DNA from: JAYFNU01 sp034933305
GTDB lineage: Bacteria > Bacillota > Clostridia > Oscillospirales > Ruminococcaceae
DNA: 50,729 bases
Assembly: GCA_034933305.1 (NCBI GenBank)
Contig: JAYFNU010000030.1
Coordinates: forward strand, 1-50,729
Direction of reading: 5' to 3'
The notes under the pieces are model-generated. The model was not told the origin of the DNA. It saw nothing but the letters and a program-made list of their open reading frames with translations, and did no database searches. Shown one piece after another: positions 46,662 to 50,729 of this stretch. A program made the translations under genes and the position numbers. How positions within the stretch are numbered: the stretch's first letter is position 1; each line of letters opens with the position of its first letter.

Positions 46662-49019
46662 ATGGAATCTGTTCAAAAATTTCTGACCGGCGCCGCCGCT
46701 TTTTTCCGCACCGACCGGCGCACGGCCGCCGCCGCGGCCGTGCTGCGCTCCGTTCTAGTGCAGGCCGCCGCCGCCGCGGCCGCGGCGGCGCTCGCGGGCG
46801 TCGAATTCGTCGACGGCACCTATCCGTTCGGCCTTGCGTTCGTCATCGGCGTCAGCGACCGCTTCGCGGTCGGCTCGCTCGCCGGTTTCGTGCTCGGCAG
46901 CTTTCTAACAAGCGACGTCGCGTGGAATTCCTCCTACATAACCGCGGCCGGGGCGGTCGCGGCGACGAGGTGGATCCTCGCGGGCCTCTCGCGCGGCAAG
47001 CTGCGCAAAAACAACTTTGCCGCCTGCCTCATCGCGGGCGCGCTGGCGGTGCTCGCGAGCGAGACGGCGATCCTCATCTCGACGCTGCAGATCAGCCTCG
47101 CCGCGATGCTGCGCCTGTGCGCGGGCACCGCCGTCGTCTGCGCCTTCGCCTATTTCTACCGCACCGTTTTTGAGGCCTTCAAGCGAAAGCGGACGCTGCA
47201 GGAGCTGCCGAGCGCCGCAAAGGCGAGCCTTGCGCTGAGCTTCTGCACGGCGATCATGGCGGTCTACGGGCTGCGCGCGGGCCCCTTCTCCCTCGGCAGG
47301 CTCGCGGGCATCGCGTCGGCGATGTACGCCGCGCACCTGCTCTGCTCGCCCCTCGACGCCGCCGCCTTCGCAGCCGTCGCCGCGGCCTTCGCGCTCAGCG
47401 AGCCGGCCTTTGCCTTTGCCGCGGCGGGCGTGTGCGTCGCGGGCGCGCTGTCGTCCCTGTTCAAAAAGCGCGGGCGGGCGGTGCTGTGCCTCGTGTTCAC
47501 CGTCTGTGCGGCGCTGTTTGCCTTCTGCGCCGACAACTATGTCTACTCGGTCACCTATCTCGCCGAGCTGCTGCTCGCGGCGCTGCTGTTCCTTGTGCTG
47601 CCCTTCGGGCGGCAGGCCGACGCCCGCTTCGCCCATGCCGCCGACTCCCTCATGAGCGCGACCGCCGCCGTCGGCAACCGGCTCGAGTGCATCTCGTCGT
47701 CGCTGCGGGACATCACGTCGCTGCTCGAGCGCACCGTCACGGTCGCCGACGAGCGCCCCAACGCGGACGCGCTCATCAACGGCGCCGTCGAAAAGGTCTG
47801 CCGCACCTGCCCCGTCATGTCCTACTGCTGGGTGAAATCCTACGGCGACACCGCCGACGCGCTGCAGAAGCTCATGCCGGCGCTGTTCAAAAAGGGCAGC
47901 GTGGTGCGCGAGGATCTCTCCCCCGCGCTGCGCGCGCGCTGCGCCAACGCGGCGTCGCTTTGCCGCGAGCTGTCGGCGCGGTACGCCGCCCAGCTCGAGA
48001 GCATCGCAAAGGTGAAGAACACCCAGCTTTACAAAAGCCTGCTCAAAAAGCAGTTCTCCGCCGTGTGCGAGATGCTCGACGGCGCGCGGGACGAGCTGTG
48101 CGCGATGCACGACTGGGACGAGCAGCGCAGCAAGCGCGTCTACGACTGCGCCGCGCGGCTGTCGCTGCCCGTGGAGACGGCGGGCTGCATCTACGACAGC
48201 GAGCACCGCCCCGTCATCACGGTCACGCTGCGCGACGCGGCGTCCGACGCGCAGCTCAGGCGTCTGACCGCCGGCGTGAGCCTCATCGCGGGCGTCACGC
48301 TGTCGGGCCCGTCCGCGCGCTGTGCGGACGGGGATACCGTGCTGACCTACACCGAAAAGCCGCTGTTCACGCTGCGCACGGCCGCCGCGCAGCTGAGCGC
48401 GGAGCAGGCGGCCTGCGGGGACGTCTACAGCGTTTTCGCCGACAGCCGCAGCAATGTGCACATCGTGCTGTCGGACGGCATGGGCACGGGCGAGGCGGCG
48501 GCCCGCGACGGCGCGCTGTGCTGCGCCTTTCTGCGGCGGCTGCTCGAGAGCGGCTTCCGCATCCGCCGGGCGGCCGAGCTTGCAAACACCGCGCTCGCGC
48601 TGCGCGAGGACGACGAGGCGGCGAGCACCCTCGACGTGCTGTCCTTCAACGTCTACACCGGCGACGCGACCTTCTTCAAGGCGGGCGCCGCCGCCACCTA
48701 CTGCCTGCACGAGGAGCGCGTGCGGCGCATCGAAGGCCGCACGCTGCCCGTCGGCATCTACGACAGGGTCTCCTGCCGGGAGATCCCGCTGCTGCTGTCG
48801 GACGGGGACATCGTCGTCATGACGAGCGACGGCGCCGAGCGGGCGGACGATCCCTACATCGAACAGGCGCTGCTCGCGCACGCCGCCGACACGGCCGAGG
48901 CGATCTGCCGCGAGCTGCTCGCGCTCGCAAAAAAGCACGGCGCCGGCCGCGACGACGTGACCGTCATCACGGCGCGCGTCGAGGCCGCCCGCGCGGCTCC
49001 CGAGGGCGATTTGAACTGA
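46662..49019 (+). CDS. spoIIE: Stage II sporulation protein E phosphatase
   Basis: Membrane-bound PP2C-type serine phosphatase that dephosphorylates SpoIIAA to switch on sigma-F in the forespore; 785 aa. The N-terminal half holds about 10 hydrophobic segments (roughly 20-330, very Ala-rich). A central region (about 330-560) has conserved cysteines (VCRTCPVMSYCW). The C-terminal phosphatase (about 590-780) has VHIVLSDGMGTGEAAARDG, FNVYTGDATFFKAGAAATY, LSDGDIVVMTSDGAERAD and GRDDVTVITARV, with the metal-binding Asp residues in place. The ATG at 46662 has GGTGGG before it; the longer frame includes the promoter. It shows that the host can form endospores. Confidence 0.95.
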   Translation: MESVQKFLTGAAAFFRTDRRTAAAAAVLRSVLVQAAAAAAAAALAGVEFVDGTYPFGLAFVIGVSDRFAVGSLAGFVLGSFLTSDVAWNSSYITAAGAVAATRWILAGLSRGKLRKNNFAACLIAGALAVLASETAILISTLQISLAAMLRLCAGTAVVCAFAYFYRTVFEAFKRKRTLQELPSAAKASLALSFCTAIMAVYGLRAGPFSLGRLAGIASAMYAAHLLCSPLDAAAFAAVAAAFALSEPAFAFAAAGVCVAGALSSLFKKRGRAVLCLVFTVCAALFAFCADNYVYSVTYLAELLLAALLFLVLPFGRQADARFAHAADSLMSATAAVGNRLECISSSLRDITSLLERTVTVADERPNADALINGAVEKVCRTCPVMSYCWVKSYGDTADALQKLMPALFKKGSVVREDLSPALRARCANAASLCRELSARYAAQLESIAKVKNTQLYKSLLKKQFSAVCEMLDGARDELCAMHDWDEQRSKRVYDCAARLSLPVETAGCIYDSEHRPVITVTLRDAASDAQLRRLTAGVSLIAGVTLSGPSARCADGDTVLTYTEKPLFTLRTAAAQLSAEQAACGDVYSVFADSRSNVHIVLSDGMGTGEAAARDGALCCAFLRRLLESGFRIRRAAELANTALALREDDEAASTLDVLSFNVYTGDATFFKAGAAATYCLHEERVRRIEGRTLPVGIYDRVSCREIPLLLSDGDIVVMTSDGAERADDPYIEQALLAHAADTAEAICRELLALAKKHGAGRDDVTVITARVEAARAAPEGDLN

Positions 49020-49039
49020 GCGCGCCGTTATGGTATAAT
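49011..49039 (+). promoter_or_regulatory. Promoter of the exporter gene
   Basis: TTGAAC (49011-49016) and TATAAT (49034-49039) are separated by 17 bp; the -35 lies in the last codons of spoIIE. The start of transcription would be about 30 bp before the GTG start. Confidence 0.75.
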
Positions 49040-49077
49040 GTCAAATAACGTCTGACTTTTGAATACGGAGAACGAAC

Positions 49078-49605
49078 GTGTTTGACACTATACTCGCAGC
49101 CGCAAGGGAATACCTGAGAATATTCGTGATCGCCATGCTGCCGGTCATCGAGCTGCGCGGGGCCATCCCCGTCGGCATCCTCGACAGACAGCCGCTTGTG
49201 CCCGTCTACCTCGTGGCGCTGCTCGGCAACACGCTGCCCGTCCCGTTTCTCATCCTCTTTTCGCAGCAGCTGCTTCGCTGGCTCGCGAAATTCCCGAAGG
49301 TCGGCCCCTTCTTTCAGCGCATCATCGACAAGGCGGTCGAGAAGTCCCACTCCGAGCGCTTTCAGAAATACGAGCTGCTCGCGCTGTTCACCTTCGTGGC
49401 CATCCCGCTGCCCGGCACGGGCGCGTGGACGGGCTCCCTCATCGCGGCCATCCTGCAGATCGACTGGAAGAAGGCGCTCCCCGTCATCTTTGCCGGCATC
49501 GCGGCGGCGGGCGTCATCATGATCCTCCTGTCGGTCTTCGTCGGCGGCGTCGCCGGCGAGCTGTTCGGTTTCGGCACCCAGCTGAAGGACTTCCGCCTCT
49601 TCTGA
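49078..49605 (+). CDS. Small multidrug-export family membrane protein (COG2426)
   Basis: Predicted membrane protein of 175 aa with about four hydrophobic segments (roughly 12-32, 40-65, 100-125 and 132-160). The conserved stretches IELRGAIPVGIL, LLGNTLPVPFLILF and PLPGTGAWTGSL are typical of the 'small multi-drug export' family, whose substrate is not proven. GTG start with CGGAG 7 nt before. It has its own promoter inside the end of spoIIE and ends at the terminator at 49645. Confidence 0.85.
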   Translation: MFDTILAAAREYLRIFVIAMLPVIELRGAIPVGILDRQPLVPVYLVALLGNTLPVPFLILFSQQLLRWLAKFPKVGPFFQRIIDKAVEKSHSERFQKYELLALFTFVAIPLPGTGAWTGSLIAAILQIDWKKALPVIFAGIAAAGVIMILLSVFVGGVAGELFGFGTQLKDFRLF

Positions 49606-49644
49606 GCGCGGGCAAAGCCCCGGCTCCGGATCTCCGAAAAACAG

Positions 49645-49681
49645 AAAGCCCCCGTTTGCCCAGGGCAAACGGGGGCTTTTT
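49645..49681. terminator. Strong two-way terminator
   Basis: GCCCCCGTTTGCCC (49648-49661) and GGGCAAACGGGGGC (49663-49676) form a near-perfect hairpin with A-rich and T-rich flanks (AAA at 49645, TTTTT at 49677). It separates the exporter gene from the convergent methyltransferase. Confidence 0.9.
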
Positions 49682-49760
49682 CATGCGCCGCGCCGGGCGG
49701 CGAAGCCATGCGCGAAAGTGCGCCGCGGATACAAAGCGGGGTCCCGGCCGGCGGCCGCGC

Positions 49761-50549
49761 TCACAATTTCCGCAGATCGAGCATGGAGACAAAATGGGGG
49801 ATGTCAAACACCTCCGGCTGCGTGCGGAGATACTCCAGATGCTCCCTTTCCCAGGCAGCGATCTCGCCGGCCGGCAGGGAGGAGGCGCCGATGCCGCGGC
49901 AGGCCTTCATTCGGCCGTGCCATGTTTCGCGGGTAAAGGTAAGGTCGACGGCATACGTGACGGCGTTCGCGACCCCGAACATGCCGCCGAGCCAGTCGGG
50001 CGTCCCGAGCTCGTATCTTTTCATCCTTCCGCCCGTCCAGGAGGGATTGTACTTCAGCACCAGATCCTCGCTCGCCTTTGCGATTTCGCTTTCAAACGGG
50101 AGCCAGGCCATGAACAGGATCAAAAAATGTCCGTTCTCCTTCAGAACCCTGTGGATTTTCGGCAGCGCGGCGGATTTGTCAAAATACATAAAGCACTGGC
50201 AGGCGGTGACAACGTCGAACGTCCCGTCGGGAAAATCAAAGTTCTCGGCGGAAGCAACCACATATTCAAAGGACAGCCCCGCTGCCGCCGAAAGCGCCCT
50301 CGCCTGCAGGATCTGATTTTCCGAAATATCCGCGCCGGTGAACTCCGCGCCGTATTTCGCCATGTTGCGCGGCAAAACGCCCGTGCCGGTGCCGAGATCA
50401 AGCACTTTTTGCCCTTCTGTGCAAAGCCCCAGGCCGACTATCCTCTGATAAAATTCTTTCGGGTAGATATCCCTGTACTTCGCATAGTCTTTCGACGCGA
50501 GCCCCCAGTCGAAGCCCTTCCCGTGGTCTATGTCCCTGTTCCTGATCAA
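49761..50549 (-). CDS. Class I SAM-dependent methyltransferase
   Basis: A 262-aa methyltransferase of the Rossmann type. SAM-binding motif I is VLDLGTGTGVLPRNMAK (about 49-65), followed by GADISENQI and a motif II-type strand FDVVTACQCFMYFD. The C-terminal third resembles the UbiE/Methyltransf_11 kind of proteins. Substrate unknown. The likely start is TTG at 50549 with GGGGGAAACTGAA before it. Upstream, a TATAGT on the minus strand at 50669-50674 could be a -10. It is convergent with the exporter gene and shares the terminator at 49645. Confidence 0.85.
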   Translation of the reverse strand: MIRNRDIDHGKGFDWGLASKDYAKYRDIYPKEFYQRIVGLGLCTEGQKVLDLGTGTGVLPRNMAKYGAEFTGADISENQILQARALSAAAGLSFEYVVASAENFDFPDGTFDVVTACQCFMYFDKSAALPKIHRVLKENGHFLILFMAWLPFESEIAKASEDLVLKYNPSWTGGRMKRYELGTPDWLGGMFGVANAVTYAVDLTFTRETWHGRMKACRGIGASSLPAGEIAAWEREHLEYLRTQPEVFDIPHFVSMLDLRKL

Positions 50550-50729
50550 TTCAGTTTCCCCCGACAGCTTTCGATTTCACCGGATCCGCGCGGCAGCGGG
50601 ATCCGCAGGCCCGTCCGGGCGGGCGGTCCCCGCGGATATAAGCTTCCCGGCGGGGCGCTCCCGCCCTCACTATACCACACAAACGGGCCGGAGAACAGGG
50701 GACTGCCGCGGGCGGCCAACCGAGCGCGG
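50550..50729. other. GC-rich right edge of the window
   Basis: 180 bp with no gene. It includes TATAGT (minus strand, 50669-50674), a possible -10 for the methyltransferase, and short GC inverted repeats. Nothing else was recognised. Confidence 0.3.

Overview
The window is a GC-rich piece of a chromosome from a spore-forming member of the Clostridia. The best guess is an Oscillospirales/Ruminococcaceae-type gut anaerobe; this is inferred from gene content and style, since there is no 16S gene here. Pointers are a short primary sigma factor, an NfnAB-type electron-bifurcating transhydrogenase pair, a SpoIIE phosphatase, a CBS-less IMP dehydrogenase, LytR-CpsA-Psr and Rrf2 proteins, and consensus sigma-A promoters. 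No rRNA, tRNA or CRISPR array was seen.

Layout. (1) 1-3935: two XRE-type regulators transcribed divergently, then an MFS transporter ending in a strong two-way terminator. (2) 3934-18245: a 14.3-kb integrated mobilizable element, lower in GC than its surroundings and bounded by a perfect 13-bp direct repeat. The repeat is the last 13 bases of guaA, so guaA stays intact. From left to right the element holds hsdR, a Sel1-repeat gene, hsdS, hsdM and fic (one leftward operon), a MobV relaxase with a candidate oriT, a RepA-like ATPase with GTGACG iterons, a ribbon-helix-helix protein, a tyrosine integrase, an excisionase-like HTH protein, and a divergent XRE repressor with two palindromic candidate operators. 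(3) 18233-33588: a leftward housekeeping block: guaA, guaB, tuf, fusA, rpsG, rpsL, rpoC, rpoB, rrf2. (4) 33607-37500: rpoD, dnaG and a dGTPase-like HD hydrolase, apparently co-transcribed with rrf2. (5) 37593-44743: GNAT, YigZ, L31, phosphoglucomutase, an LCP wall protein and nfnBA, all leftward in several units. (6) 44872-50729: comM, spoIIE and a small membrane exporter rightward, then a leftward methyltransferase.

How it works together. The element inserted exactly between guaA and guaA's own terminator, which now lies 14 kb away next to the MFS gene. A symmetrical hairpin at the element's right end can replace it. Inside the element, xis, int, the RHH gene and rep form one operon read from a consensus promoter beside the XRE repressor, so integration, excision and copying look like one regulated switch. 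The cargo is a type I restriction-modification operon with two unusual partners, a Fic AMP-transferase first in the operon and a Sel1-repeat protein between hsdS and hsdR. This defence cassette is the most likely under-described system in the window. Starts given here were chosen by ribosome-binding site where the longest reading frame was implausible.
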